A DNA stretch of 64,000 nucleotides, taken from positions 5,328-69,327 of the forward strand of contig DGBP01000042.1 in assembly GCA_002384855.1 (NCBI GenBank), given 5' to 3'. The notes under the pieces are model-generated. The model worked only from the letters and a program-made list of their open reading frames with translations. It did not search any database and had not been told where the DNA came from. Origin of the DNA: Nocardioidaceae bacterium UBA4001. GTDB lineage: Bacteria > Actinomycetota > Actinomycetes > Propionibacteriales > Nocardioidaceae. Numbering within the stretch: the first letter of the stretch is position 1; each line of letters opens with the position of its first letter. Positions 1-8,412 of the stretch are shown here, piece after piece. The translations under genes and the position numbers were made by a program.

Positions 1-1
1 C

Positions 2-76
2 GCCCTGCTGCTGGGCGACCGGGTCGGCACCGCCGACTTCCAGGAGGCCGTCTCCGTGGCGGCCTCCGTCCACTGA
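2..76 (+). CDS. C-terminal end of an unidentified protein (cut by window edge)
   Basis: The last 24 codons of a reading frame that enters the window and stops at a TGA just before hmgA. The visible residues (ALLLGDRVGTADFQEAVSVA and a short tail) are too few to name a family. It ends 15 bp upstream of the hmgA start on the same strand, so it may belong to the same transcript. Role unknown. Confidence 0.5.
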   Translation, partial: ALLLGDRVGTADFQEAVSVAASVH

Positions 77-91
77 CATCGAGGAGCGACC

Positions 92-1300
92 ATGCCCTAC
101 TACCAGACCTCGGGCCATGTCCCGCCAAAGCGGCACACCCAGCACCGCGCCCCCGACGGGTCGCTGTACTTCGAGGAGCTGATGGGGGAGGAGGGATTCT
201 CCTCCGACTCCTCACTTCTCTACCACGTCAACATCCCCTCCGCGGTCGTCGACGTACGACCGTGGGACCTGCCCGATCAGACGCTCACCCCCAACTACCC
301 CCTCCAGCCCAGGCACCTGTCGACGCACGCGTTGTTCAAGGACGACGTCACAGGTGTGGACGCGGTGCGCGACCGGCGGTTGCTGATGGGCAACGCAGAC
401 GTCCGGCTGTCCTACGTGGTCGCCTCAGCACCGAGCCCCTACTACCGCAACGCGATCGGCGACGAGTGCCTCTACATCGAGGACGGCGGAGCGGTCGTGG
501 AGACCGTCTTCGGTGACCTCCCTGTGGGGCAGGGCGACTACGTGGTCATCCCCAGGGCGACGACCTACCGGGTGGTGCCTGACGGACCTGTCCGAATCTA
601 TGCGATCGAGGCGAACTCGCACATCGGGCCCCCGAAGCGGTTCCTCTCACGCTACGGACAGCTGCTCGAGCACGCGCCCTACTGCGAGCGGGACCTGCGC
701 GGCCCCCTGGACCCGTACGTCGTCGAGGAGCAGGACGTGGAGGTCTACATCAAGCACCGCGGCCCGGGCCCGGGCGGGATCGCGGGCACGGTGCACGTCC
801 TGCCACAGCACCCGTTCGACGTCGTCGGGTGGGACGGCTGCCTCTACCCCTACGTGTTCAACATCGCCGACTACGAGCCGATCACCGGCCGGGTGCACCA
901 GCCGCCGCCGGCGCACCAGGTCTTCGAGGGTCACAACTTCGTGATCTGCAACTTCGTGCCGCGCAAGGTCGACTACCACCCGTTGGCGATCCCGGTGCCG
1001 TACTACCACTCCAACGTCGACTCCGACGAGGTGATGTTCTACGTCGGCGGCGACTACGAGGCCCGCAAAGGATCGGGCATCGGCCAGGGCTCCATCTCGG
1101 TGCACCCCGGCGGTCACCCGCACGGGCCCCAACCCGGCGCCTACGAGCGTTCCATCGGCGCGGAGTTCTTCGACGAGCTCGCGGTCATGGTCGACACCTT
1201 CCGACCTCTCGACCTGGGCGAGGCGGCGCTGGAGACCGACGACGGTCGCTACGCCTACTCCTGGAGCGGCGGTCGCCGGCTCGGGGAGGAGTCGCCGTGA
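92..1300 (+). CDS. hmgA: Homogentisate 1,2-dioxygenase
   Basis: Cytosolic non-haem iron enzyme that opens the ring of homogentisate to maleylacetoacetate in tyrosine/phenylalanine breakdown. The 402 residues match the family length for bacteria. The N-terminal YYQTSGHVPPKRHTQ segment and the cupin core with YYHSNVDSDEV and HPGGHPHGPQPG are characteristic. By comparison with the human enzyme the iron ligands should be His306, Glu313 and a histidine of the HPGGHPHG loop (342 or 344). The ATG follows a GAGGAG ribosome site. The stop overlaps the next GTG start, and fahA follows one gene later, so the genes form a catabolic operon. Identification is firm. Confidence 0.95.
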   Translation: MPYYQTSGHVPPKRHTQHRAPDGSLYFEELMGEEGFSSDSSLLYHVNIPSAVVDVRPWDLPDQTLTPNYPLQPRHLSTHALFKDDVTGVDAVRDRRLLMGNADVRLSYVVASAPSPYYRNAIGDECLYIEDGGAVVETVFGDLPVGQGDYVVIPRATTYRVVPDGPVRIYAIEANSHIGPPKRFLSRYGQLLEHAPYCERDLRGPLDPYVVEEQDVEVYIKHRGPGPGGIAGTVHVLPQHPFDVVGWDGCLYPYVFNIADYEPITGRVHQPPPAHQVFEGHNFVICNFVPRKVDYHPLAIPVPYYHSNVDSDEVMFYVGGDYEARKGSGIGQGSISVHPGGHPHGPQPGAYERSIGAEFFDELAVMVDTFRPLDLGEAALETDDGRYAYSWSGGRRLGEESP

Positions 1301-2172
1301 GCTTCGCCGCCCTAGCAGACCGGATCACCGGCGGCCTCTGCGACGACGCCGCACTCTTCCCCCCGGGCAGCCTGCCGCTCGAGGAAGCGGTACCCGCCCA
1401 CGTGGAGCATCGTGGCGGGCCACATAGACGTATGGTCGGGCCGTTCGTGGTGGCCGCGTCGCAGCTGCCGGCTCTGGCCCCCGTTGTGCAGGACCACCGG
1501 CCCGGGTCCTTCGAGGTGGCCGTGACCGTACCCTCGCCCGCCGCGGTGGACCGCGCCATGCGCTCCGCCGGCCAGGTCCCGGCCCTTCGGGTGGTGGCCG
1601 TCGAGGTTGCCGTTCCCGCCGATGTCGCGGCCGCCGACGTCGTACCAGCGCTGGACGTCGCGCTCACCGGGTGGCCGGACGTGACGGTCTTCGTTGAACT
1701 TCCCCGAGACGAACGGCGGGGCGCCCTCGTCGCCGCCTTGAGCGGCACGTCGTACCTCGCCAAGCTTCGCACCGGCGGGGTGGAGGCACACCTTTATCCC
1801 GACGAGGACGAGCTGGCCTCGATGCTTGTGGACACAGCGCGGGCCGGGCTGCCGGTCAAGGCGACCGCCGGCCTGCACCATGCCGTGCGCAACACCGACC
1901 CCGGGACCGGCTTCGAGCAGCATGGCTTCCTCAACGTGATCGCAGCCGTGGATGCCGCCCTTTCCGGTGCCGGCACGGAGGAGCTGGCGGCGGTGCTCGC
2001 GGAGCGCAACCCCGACACCGTGGCCGCGCGGGTCCGTGACATCGGTTCCCGCGTGGACCGGGTTCGTGAGCAGTTCCGCTCCATCGGCACGTGCAGCATC
2101 GACGAACCGGTTCAGGAGCTCGTCGAGCTCGGCCTTGCCCCCGCACCACTCTTGGAAGGAGCGTCCCGATGA
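1297..2172 (+). CDS. Conserved hypothetical protein between hmgA and fahA
   Basis: A 291-residue protein starting at a GTG that overlaps the hmgA stop codon (GTGA) and ending in an ATGA overlap with fahA, so translation of the three genes looks coupled. I know no assigned function. A conserved-looking stretch near residues 180-215 (KATAGLHHAVRNTDPGTGF, then HGFLNVIAA) and alternating alpha/beta segments suggest a soluble alpha/beta protein. There is no signal peptide or membrane segment. Its position suggests a role in the homogentisate pathway, which otherwise needs a maleylacetoacetate isomerase between its two neighbours. It does not look like the glutathione-dependent isomerase, so any such role is inference only. 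Confidence 0.8.
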   Translation: MSFAALADRITGGLCDDAALFPPGSLPLEEAVPAHVEHRGGPHRRMVGPFVVAASQLPALAPVVQDHRPGSFEVAVTVPSPAAVDRAMRSAGQVPALRVVAVEVAVPADVAAADVVPALDVALTGWPDVTVFVELPRDERRGALVAALSGTSYLAKLRTGGVEAHLYPDEDELASMLVDTARAGLPVKATAGLHHAVRNTDPGTGFEQHGFLNVIAAVDAALSGAGTEELAAVLAERNPDTVAARVRDIGSRVDRVREQFRSIGTCSIDEPVQELVELGLAPAPLLEGASR

Positions 2173-3356
2173 CCACCACCCTCACTGTTTCAGACGACTC
2201 GCTGTTCGGGCTCGAGAACCTGCCCTACGGCGTCTTCTCGACTCTCGGCTCCTCGCCTCGGGTCGGCGTCCGCATAGGTGACCACGTGGTCGACCTCGCG
2301 AAGCTCCTGACCGACGAGGTCTTCGCCGAGCCGTCCTTGAACGCGTTCATGACGCAGGGGTACGAGCGTTGGGTGGAGGTGCGCCGCACTCTGCAGGAAA
2401 CCCTCGCAGGGAAGGTCCCAGACGACGCGGTGCACGACCTCGCGGACGTCCGGCTGCACCTTCCGGTGGAGGTTGCCGACTACGTCGACTTCTACGCCTC
2501 GGAGCACCACGCGGCCAACCTGGGGCGCCTGTTCCGCCCCGGCAACCCCGATCCGCTGATGCCGAACTGGAAGCACCTCCCCGTGGGCTACCACGGGCGA
2601 GCCGGCTCGATCGTGGTCTCCGGCACCGACATCCCGCGTCCGAGTGGCCAACGCAAGGGCCCTGACGACCCGGCTCCGGTATTCGGCCCCTCCACTCGGC
2701 TCGACATCGAGGCCGAGCTGGGGTTCGTCGTGGGCACCGGCGCAGAGCTCGGCCAAGGCATTCCCGTGGACGAGGCCGAGCGGCACATCTTCGGTGTCGT
2801 GATCTTCAACGACTGGTCGGCGCGGGACATCCAGGCGTGGGAGTACGTGCCGCTCGGCCCCAACCTCGGGAAGTCGTTCGCGTCCACGATCTCCCCATGG
2901 GTGGTTCCCCTGCTCGCGCTCGCACCGGCCAAGGTGGACACGCCCGTCCAGGACCCGGAGCCGCTGCCCTACCTGCAGATGAAGGATGCGTGGGGCCTCG
3001 ATGTCGACCTGGTCGTGACCTGGAACGGTCAGCAGGTGAGCCGGCCGCCGTACCGGGAGATGTACTGGTCGCCGGCCCAGATGCTGGCTCACATGGCCGT
3101 CAACGGTGCGCCCATCCGCACCGGCGACCTCTTCGCCTCGGGCACGATCTCCGGTCCCGGCAAGGACATGCGGGGTGCCTTCATCGAGCTCACCTGGGGA
3201 GGAGCAGAGCCCGTCATCGTCAACGGCGAGGAGCGCACCTTTCTCGAGGACGGTGACGAGGTCGTGATCGCGGCGTCGGCTCCCGGGGAATCCGGACGCA
3301 GGATTGGACTAGGTGACGCCCGAGGTCGGATCGTCCCCGCATCACTGTCCACCTGA
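2169..3356 (+). CDS. fahA: Fumarylacetoacetase
   Basis: Cleaves fumarylacetoacetate to fumarate and acetoacetate, the last step of tyrosine catabolism. The 395-residue protein has the N-terminal FAH domain followed by the catalytic domain. Residues equivalent to the metal and catalytic set of the mouse enzyme are present with constant spacing: Asp107, His114, Glu181, Glu183, Asp215 and Lys235. DYVDFYASEHHAANLGRLFR and FNDWSARDIQAWEYVPLGPN are signature stretches. The ATG at 2169 is preceded by GGAAGGAGC and overlaps the upstream stop by 4 bp. An in-frame ATG at 2091 lies inside the upstream gene and is rejected as the start. Confidence 0.95.
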   Translation: MTTTLTVSDDSLFGLENLPYGVFSTLGSSPRVGVRIGDHVVDLAKLLTDEVFAEPSLNAFMTQGYERWVEVRRTLQETLAGKVPDDAVHDLADVRLHLPVEVADYVDFYASEHHAANLGRLFRPGNPDPLMPNWKHLPVGYHGRAGSIVVSGTDIPRPSGQRKGPDDPAPVFGPSTRLDIEAELGFVVGTGAELGQGIPVDEAERHIFGVVIFNDWSARDIQAWEYVPLGPNLGKSFASTISPWVVPLLALAPAKVDTPVQDPEPLPYLQMKDAWGLDVDLVVTWNGQQVSRPPYREMYWSPAQMLAHMAVNGAPIRTGDLFASGTISGPGKDMRGAFIELTWGGAEPVIVNGEERTFLEDGDEVVIAASAPGESGRRIGLGDARGRIVPASLST

Positions 3357-3682
3357 GCGTCCTACGAACTTCTCGGGGATCATGCCGTGGTCAGCGGTTC
3401 GTGGGGCTCTTGAGCTCCCGGCCACCGTGCAGGCGCTCACCGACGCGCTCGACCGTGCTCTCGGACCCTGGGTCACGCGCCTGCCGCGCGCCAGGACGCT
3501 CAACCATGCAGATCGCAGCTGTCCGCTGACACGACGCTCAAGGAGCAGGGACCGATCCTGGCTCGCGTTGTCCTCTGATTCCGCCACCGTTGCTGTCGAT
3601 CGGCTCCCGGTCGGAAGTGCTGTGGTCCCCGGCCACCCCGTCCGGGTGAGCTCTGCCTCGATGACGCCGAGGACTTCGTGAC
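3357..3682. other. Gene-free gap containing one copy of a duplicated element
   Basis: This gap between the tail-to-tail fahA and saccharopine dehydrogenase-like genes has no convincing coding sequence; open frames on both strands give low-complexity, unrecognisable peptides. It holds the first copy of a 112-bp repeat (3493-3604). No strong terminator hairpin was seen. Confidence 0.6.
3493..3604. repeat. 112-bp dispersed repeat, copy A
   Basis: Begins AGGACGCTCAACCATGCA and ends GATCGGC. It aligns without net gaps to 8104-8215, with long shared blocks such as AGGACGCTCAACCATGCA, CCGCTGACACGAC, AAGGAGCAGGG, ATCCTGGCTCGCG and TCTGAT. The flanks diverge. It contains an imperfect hairpin (AGCAGG/CCTGGCT). 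Function unknown; it could be a degenerate mobile-element fragment or a repeated intergenic element. Confidence 0.75.
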
Positions 3683-4765
3683 CTAAGAGCCTTCTGGTGC
3701 GTCGAGCATGCCGATCGCCTCGTCGAAGACGCGGCCGGCCGCTCGCCACGGCCCCGACGGTCCGCCCTCCTCGGCCAGACCGAGCAGGTGCGGGGTCAGG
3801 TCGGCGCTGAACCCCTCGCTGGCCTCGCGCGGGAGCAACGAGGGCAGGTTGTCGATGGCGATGACCTCCAGCGACGCGCTGCCGTGCTCCGGGTGGCCGT
3901 TGTGAAGTCGCCGGACCGGCTCTTGCCAGGTGGTGATCTCGGTGTTAACCGGGAGCATGTTGGTGGGGCCGGTGACATCGCAGGTCACGTCGGCGAGGAC
4001 CCGCAGCCGGCGCTCGTGGTCCAGGTCCGCCTGCTCGACGAACGGAGTCGTCGGGGTGTGCGTGACCACGCAGTTCACCAGCAGGTCATGGCCGAGGAGC
4101 GCCTGCTTGTGCAGGTCCCGCGTCTCCTGTCGATCCCACCGGGTGATCGGCACACTGGCGGTCACCAACGCCCGCTGAGCACCGCGACCGGACCGCCCGC
4201 GCGCTCCGGTGACCAGGGCCAACAACTGGTCGGCCCCAGCCTTGCCGGCCTCCTCCAGCGCCGCGTCGAGCTCGTGCTTGGCCATCGGGGCGAGCGGCGC
4301 GGTAAGCCTTCCGGCCAGCTGCAGCACCCCGAGCGCGGCACCCACGTAGCCGGCCCAGTAGCCGAACGCGACCACGCGCTTGCCGTCGTTGTCGGTGAGG
4401 TACTCGATGTCGAGCAGTCGGCCCCCGCCGCGGCGGAACCGCTCCAGGGTGCTCCGGGCGTCCTCCTGGCCCTTGAACGCGTGTGCGAAGTAGATGTGCC
4501 GGTGGCGCAGCGACGCCGGCTCGTCGGGGAGCTCCTTGATCCCCAGGACGTAGGCGTCATGGGGCGCGTCCGCCCAGGTTCCCTCGCCCACGACGGACGC
4601 CCCGGCCGCGGCGTACTCCTCGGTGGCGAAGATGCGTTGAGGCGAGTCCTCGACGGTCACCTCGAACCCGGCGTCCAGCAACTGCGGGACGTCGGCGGGT
4701 ACGACCGGCGCGCGCCGCTCGGTGCCGCGGGACTCGGATCGGATCCACACATGGACGGGCTGCAT
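3683..4765 (-). CDS. Saccharopine dehydrogenase-like oxidoreductase (AlaDH/PNT family)
   Basis: A 360-residue cytosolic protein resembling NAD-dependent saccharopine dehydrogenases of the LYS1 type, which interconvert saccharopine with lysine and 2-oxoglutarate. The N-terminal AlaDH/PNT-like domain (VWIRSESRGTERRAPVVPAD; then AYVLGIKELP and HIYFAHAFKGQ) and the following RLLDIEYLTDNDGKRVVAFG are typical. I chose the ATG at 4765 because MQPVHVWIRSESRGTE matches the usual family start; an upstream ATG at 4894 would add 43 atypical residues. No lysine-pathway gene is adjacent, so the substrate is unproven. Ribosome site weak. Confidence 0.8.
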   Translation of the reverse strand: MQPVHVWIRSESRGTERRAPVVPADVPQLLDAGFEVTVEDSPQRIFATEEYAAAGASVVGEGTWADAPHDAYVLGIKELPDEPASLRHRHIYFAHAFKGQEDARSTLERFRRGGGRLLDIEYLTDNDGKRVVAFGYWAGYVGAALGVLQLAGRLTAPLAPMAKHELDAALEEAGKAGADQLLALVTGARGRSGRGAQRALVTASVPITRWDRQETRDLHKQALLGHDLLVNCVVTHTPTTPFVEQADLDHERRLRVLADVTCDVTGPTNMLPVNTEITTWQEPVRRLHNGHPEHGSASLEVIAIDNLPSLLPREASEGFSADLTPHLLGLAEEGGPSGPWRAAGRVFDEAIGMLDAPEGS

Positions 4766-4903
4766 GCGGCCAGGATGCCACCCCACCCCTGGCGAGCTTG
4801 AGGTGCCGGTCCTCGTCGTGGTCTCGAGCTCGGCCGGGTCCTCAGGGTTGAGGATGACAGCGACATGTGGACGGTTCCGGCCGCGGTGCGTCACGGTGGG
4901 CTG

Positions 4904-5407
4904 ATGAGTGAGTTCAAGCGGTCAGAACAGCCCGCGGATGGCGACGAGCGGGACATCACGCTGGGCTGGCTGGCGTTCCATCGAGACGCACTGCAGGCCA
5001 AGTGCGAGGGTCTCACTGCCGAGGGGCTCGTGCGCCGCGCGGCCGAACCCTCACGACTCTCCCTGCTGGGATTGGTCCGACACATGGCGGAGATGGAGCG
5101 CGCGTACGGTTCCTGGCCCCTCGGTGAGGACCCAGCGTTCCAGTGGGTGTGGGGCGCCTACGAGGACGGCGCGGAGGACGACATCGACTGCACGGTGGAC
5201 GACGCGGACCTGTCCTACCTGACGTGGATGGATGAGCGGTCCAAGACCGACCGGGCCCTCGCCGGTCGCCACGATCTCGGCACCCTGAGCAAGGTGAACG
5301 GCCGCAGCGTGCGCTGGAATCTGGCCAAGCTTGTCGGCGAGTATGCCCGTCACAACGGCCACGCTGACATCATCCGAGAGAGGATCGACGGTCAGACGGG
5401 TGAGTGA
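4904..5407 (+). CDS. DinB family protein (DUF664 type)
   Basis: A 167-residue four-helix-bundle protein of the DinB/DUF664 group. These are cytosolic, often metal-binding, and related to mycothiol- or bacillithiol-dependent transferases. LSLLGLVRHMAEMERAY (first metal histidine) and the C-terminal GEYARHNGHADIIRERIDG (further histidines) are characteristic. Start is the ATG at 4904; an upstream in-frame ATG at 4865 gives an unlikely tail. It is divergent from the saccharopine dehydrogenase-like gene across about 140 bp. Reaction unknown. Confidence 0.85.
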   Translation: MSEFKRSEQPADGDERDITLGWLAFHRDALQAKCEGLTAEGLVRRAAEPSRLSLLGLVRHMAEMERAYGSWPLGEDPAFQWVWGAYEDGAEDDIDCTVDDADLSYLTWMDERSKTDRALAGRHDLGTLSKVNGRSVRWNLAKLVGEYARHNGHADIIRERIDGQTGE

Positions 5408-5451
5408 CGCCGCCGGAAGGCCCTTCGCGTACAGCGGCAAGAGCGAGCGCC

Positions 5452-6165
5452 TCAGCCGTGAGACTTGTTGACTGACGCGGGCAGAGATGCGACTCGCACC
5501 TCGTCTTTGCGAGAGCGCTCGTCCTTACGCGCCACGTACGACGCGGTGCTGTTCTCGTGGGGGAAGGGACGGTTCGGAACGGGCAGGCCCAGGGCGCTGC
5601 AGAGCGGCTCCCAACCGTCGCCCGGCATCCACTCGACCAAGCGATCTGGCTCGATGTGCCTGCGAACTTCACTCAGCCACCGCTCGTAGCCTGCGATGAC
5701 TTGTGCGCGGTCATCGACGTCGTTGAAGACACCTTCGAAGATGACTCCGAAAAGCGGAACCAGCGGGTCTTCTGTGCCCTTTGCCCGCATCTCGCGCGTG
5801 CGAGGAAGAACGGTCGCCTCCATGCTTCGGTACCAGATCTCGGGATCACCGCGATGAGACAGCAGCACGGGGGCATCTGGGAATGCACCCGCAAGGTCTC
5901 GCCAGCAAGTGGAGAACGGGGCGTCCACTCCCGCTGCGTATCCGGCCAGAAAGCTTCCCCACTCCGGTGGGTCTCCCTCGATGGCGGCCACCCATGTGGG
6001 GACGTGCTCGGGATGGGTGAACGCCTCGCTCATGTGATAGATCGGTGCGTTCAGGAGGTGTCGCAGCGCCTCGCGAAGCGAGGACGTTCCGGTGCGAGGA
6101 AGCCCAGCACCGATCATCTGCAAGGACACGTCCACAACCCATGACGAAGCGCGCTCATCGGCCAT
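5452..6165 (-). CDS. Sulfotransferase family protein
   Basis: A 237-residue protein with a phosphosulfate-binding P-loop close to the N terminus (MIGAGLPRTGTSSLREAL, residues 17-34), then a CWRDLAGAFPDAPVLLSHR segment equivalent to the second nucleotide-binding strand. It belongs to the short actinobacterial sulfotransferase-like group whose acceptors are mostly unknown. Start may be the ATG at 6165 or the internal Met17, which would place the P-loop at the very start as in many homologues. It is read in the same direction as the upstream SulP gene, but a hairpin lies between them. Confidence 0.8.
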   Translation of the reverse strand: MADERASSWVVDVSLQMIGAGLPRTGTSSLREALRHLLNAPIYHMSEAFTHPEHVPTWVAAIEGDPPEWGSFLAGYAAGVDAPFSTCWRDLAGAFPDAPVLLSHRGDPEIWYRSMEATVLPRTREMRAKGTEDPLVPLFGVIFEGVFNDVDDRAQVIAGYERWLSEVRRHIEPDRLVEWMPGDGWEPLCSALGLPVPNRPFPHENSTASYVARKDERSRKDEVRVASLPASVNKSHG

Positions 6166-6220
6166 GTGGGCGAAATCCGACGGAGGACTGGCCGCGGTGT
6201 GACGCTGTCCTCGGTAGTGG

Positions 6221-6258
6221 CTCGAAGTCGCCTGTGGGAGGGCATGGGCGACTTCGAG
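6221..6258 (-). terminator. Hairpin downstream of the SulP gene
   Basis: Perfect 12-bp inverted repeat CTCGAAGTCGCC / GGCGACTTCGAG with a 14-nt loop, about 130 bp past the SulP stop and just upstream of the sulfotransferase gene. No U-tract. It could be a terminator or a regulatory palindrome for the sulfotransferase gene. Confidence 0.5.
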
Positions 6259-6386
6259 TCATCGCTTTGTTCCTTCAGCATTCGGGATCAGCTGAATCCG
6301 GCAGTCACGATGGGTCATCGGGAAGCAGAGGCATGCGCCCGCAGGGATCCGAGAGAGTTGGGTCGACCGATGCGGTGTTCAGCGAC

Positions 6387-7907
6387 TCAGAGGTATCGCT
6401 CCTCGTCCTCCGTGTTCAGTATTCGACGGAGGAGTCGCGTCTGGGCGGGTGCTGCGTCGACGAGTTCCAGCTGGATGCCTCGCGAGGTGGCGTCGTCGAA
6501 GAGGTCGCGGAGCATGAGGGCACCGGTGAGGTCGAGCCGGCCGATACGGGCTAGGTGGACGATGATGTGTGTGATGTTCGGGTGGGCGGTGACGAGTTCG
6601 TCTATCTGTTGTTCGAGGGCCGGGGCGGATCCGAAGTACAGCACTCCGGTGGGCCGCAGGTGCAGGGTGTCTGCGTCGAGTTCGGCGGGCACCACGACGT
6701 GCACCTCACGCCACAGATGGACGGCGAGGGCGGCGCCGATGCCGAGCAGGACGCCGCGCTCCACGTGCGGCGCGGCGACAAGGGTCGAGACGATGGTGAG
6801 GGCTGCGACGCCGAACTGCGGTCGGGACAGCCGCCAGTAGTCGGCGATCGGGCGTAGGTCGAGCAGAGAGGCGACGGCGCCGATGACGATGCCTGCGAGG
6901 GTTGCCTTGGGCAGAGGCGCGAGGAGATCGATGATGGGCAGGAAAGCGAGGACCGCGAGGCCGGTGACGGCGCCGCTCCACCGGGTGCGTGCCCCGCTGA
7001 GGCGGTTGAGCGCGGTACGCGAGAAGGAGCCGCCGACCGGGTAGCCCGCGGCCAGCCCGGAAGCAAGGTTGGCCAGCCCCTGGCCCACCAGCTCGCGGTT
7101 GGGGTTCCATGCCTTCCGGTCCTCGGCCGCGTAGCGACGGGCGATGGCAGCAGGCTCGGCGAAGCCGACCAGTGCGATCACCAGTGTGGGCAGCAGCAGA
7201 TCGGTGAGACCGGTCAAGGCGGGCAGACCGGGGCTGGTCCAGCGGACCGGGATGCCTCCGACCACGCTGCCGTCGTAGCCGGTCCACATGCTCCAGGCGG
7301 TCGCAACCACGACGGCGACGAGCGCTCCCGGGAACCGCGGTGCAATTTGACGGCCACCGAGCATCACGACCACGGTGAGGAGCCCGACCACCAGGTCGGG
7401 AGCCGACCACGCCGACGGGTGCGAGAGGGCGGAGGAGGCCGCGGTCACGGGGTTTGCGCCTGCGGCATCGACGCCGAGCAGCGCGGGAATCTGGGAGGCG
7501 ACGATGATCACCGCGGCAGCGAACGTGAAGCTGACCACGACCGGCTGGGACATCAAGAAGGCGAACATCCCGCCGTGGAGCAGCCCGAGCACGAGCCGGA
7601 CTACGCCGACCATGACCGCCACTCCGGCGGCAAGTACCGCGAAGGATTCGGTGTGCGGGGACGCGAGCCCGGCGAGCGCGCCGAACGTCAGCAGGCTCGT
7701 GATGGGGGCGGGACCGGTCTGCAGGTACGGCGAGGAGCCGACCAACGCGCCGGCGATCGGCGCAGCGACCGCCGCGTAAAGACCGTACTGGGGATCCAGG
7801 CCGGCGATCTCGGCGTAAGCCATGGATTGGGGGACCAGCACGAGTGCCACGGTCAACCCCGCGACGAAGTCACCCCGCGTCGGCGCCAACAGGTCAGGTC
7901 TTCGCAC
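6387..7907 (-). CDS. SulP family anion permease with STAS domain
   Basis: A 506-residue inner-membrane transporter of the SulP/SLC26 family (sulfate, bicarbonate or other anions). It opens with the family signature GLTVALVLVPQSMAYAEIAG and continues QYGLYAAVAAPIAGALVGSS. About a dozen membrane segments follow up to residue ~390. The cytosolic C terminus (residues ~400-506) is a STAS domain ending ILNTEDEERYL. The loop RELVGQGLANLASGLAAGYP is also typical. Substrate cannot be told from sequence; a sulfotransferase-like gene downstream is weak context for sulfate. Confidence 0.9.
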   Translation of the reverse strand: MRRPDLLAPTRGDFVAGLTVALVLVPQSMAYAEIAGLDPQYGLYAAVAAPIAGALVGSSPYLQTGPAPITSLLTFGALAGLASPHTESFAVLAAGVAVMVGVVRLVLGLLHGGMFAFLMSQPVVVSFTFAAAVIIVASQIPALLGVDAAGANPVTAASSALSHPSAWSAPDLVVGLLTVVVMLGGRQIAPRFPGALVAVVVATAWSMWTGYDGSVVGGIPVRWTSPGLPALTGLTDLLLPTLVIALVGFAEPAAIARRYAAEDRKAWNPNRELVGQGLANLASGLAAGYPVGGSFSRTALNRLSGARTRWSGAVTGLAVLAFLPIIDLLAPLPKATLAGIVIGAVASLLDLRPIADYWRLSRPQFGVAALTIVSTLVAAPHVERGVLLGIGAALAVHLWREVHVVVPAELDADTLHLRPTGVLYFGSAPALEQQIDELVTAHPNITHIIVHLARIGRLDLTGALMLRDLFDDATSRGIQLELVDAAPAQTRLLRRILNTEDEERYL

Positions 7908-8412
7908 AGCGTCATTGTGGCCGCACCCGTATCCCGGCGCCCTGACGGCATTGATTCCAGCCCTCCGGAATCCGTCAACCCAGCCTTCCGATCGGATCTT
8001 CTCTGTCGTGAGCTCGAGTAACCGCCGACTCAGGGTAGGAGAGAAATTCGAGCCATGAGTCGGGCTGATGTCGAGAAGTCACTAGGCGCCGGTGCGTCTT
8101 ACTAGGACGCTCAACCATGCACAAGGCATCTCTCCGCTGACACGACCGCCAAGGAGCAGGGGCCATCCTGGCTCGCGATGTCATCTGATGCCGCGACCGT
8201 TGATGTCCAATCGGCCACCGATCCGAGGATGAGGTGAGGAGGGGAACTGAGAGAGGCGGTGTACTGATGGCCGACGAGATCGAGGACGCACCTTGGCGGC
8301 GAGAGACCCCCGTACGCCTGAAGGGTGGCGAGTGTCGGTGGTAAGCCGATCGGTAGGCCAAAGGGGGCGGTGGTGACGCCGTCAGCCGCCGCTCACATCG
8401 ATCCGGGCGTGG
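7908..8412. other. Gene-free gap containing the second copy of the duplicated element
   Basis: About 500 bp between two minus-strand genes. Open frames here lack any recognisable family and are interrupted or low complexity. The only structure seen is the 112-bp repeat copy B at 8104-8215. The SulP promoter should lie just above 7907, but no clear -35/-10 pair was picked out. Confidence 0.55.
8104..8215. repeat. 112-bp dispersed repeat, copy B
   Basis: Same length and orientation as 3493-3604, beginning AGGACGCTCAACCATGCA. The two copies differ by scattered substitutions with small compensating indels. Both sit in gaps that otherwise lack genes, 4.6 kb apart. Confidence 0.75.

Noticed and set aside
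3342..3749. Minus-strand frame of 135 codons in the gap after fahA
   Set aside because: Overlaps the end of the saccharopine dehydrogenase-like gene, has no family, and runs through the duplicated element whose second copy differs by small indels.
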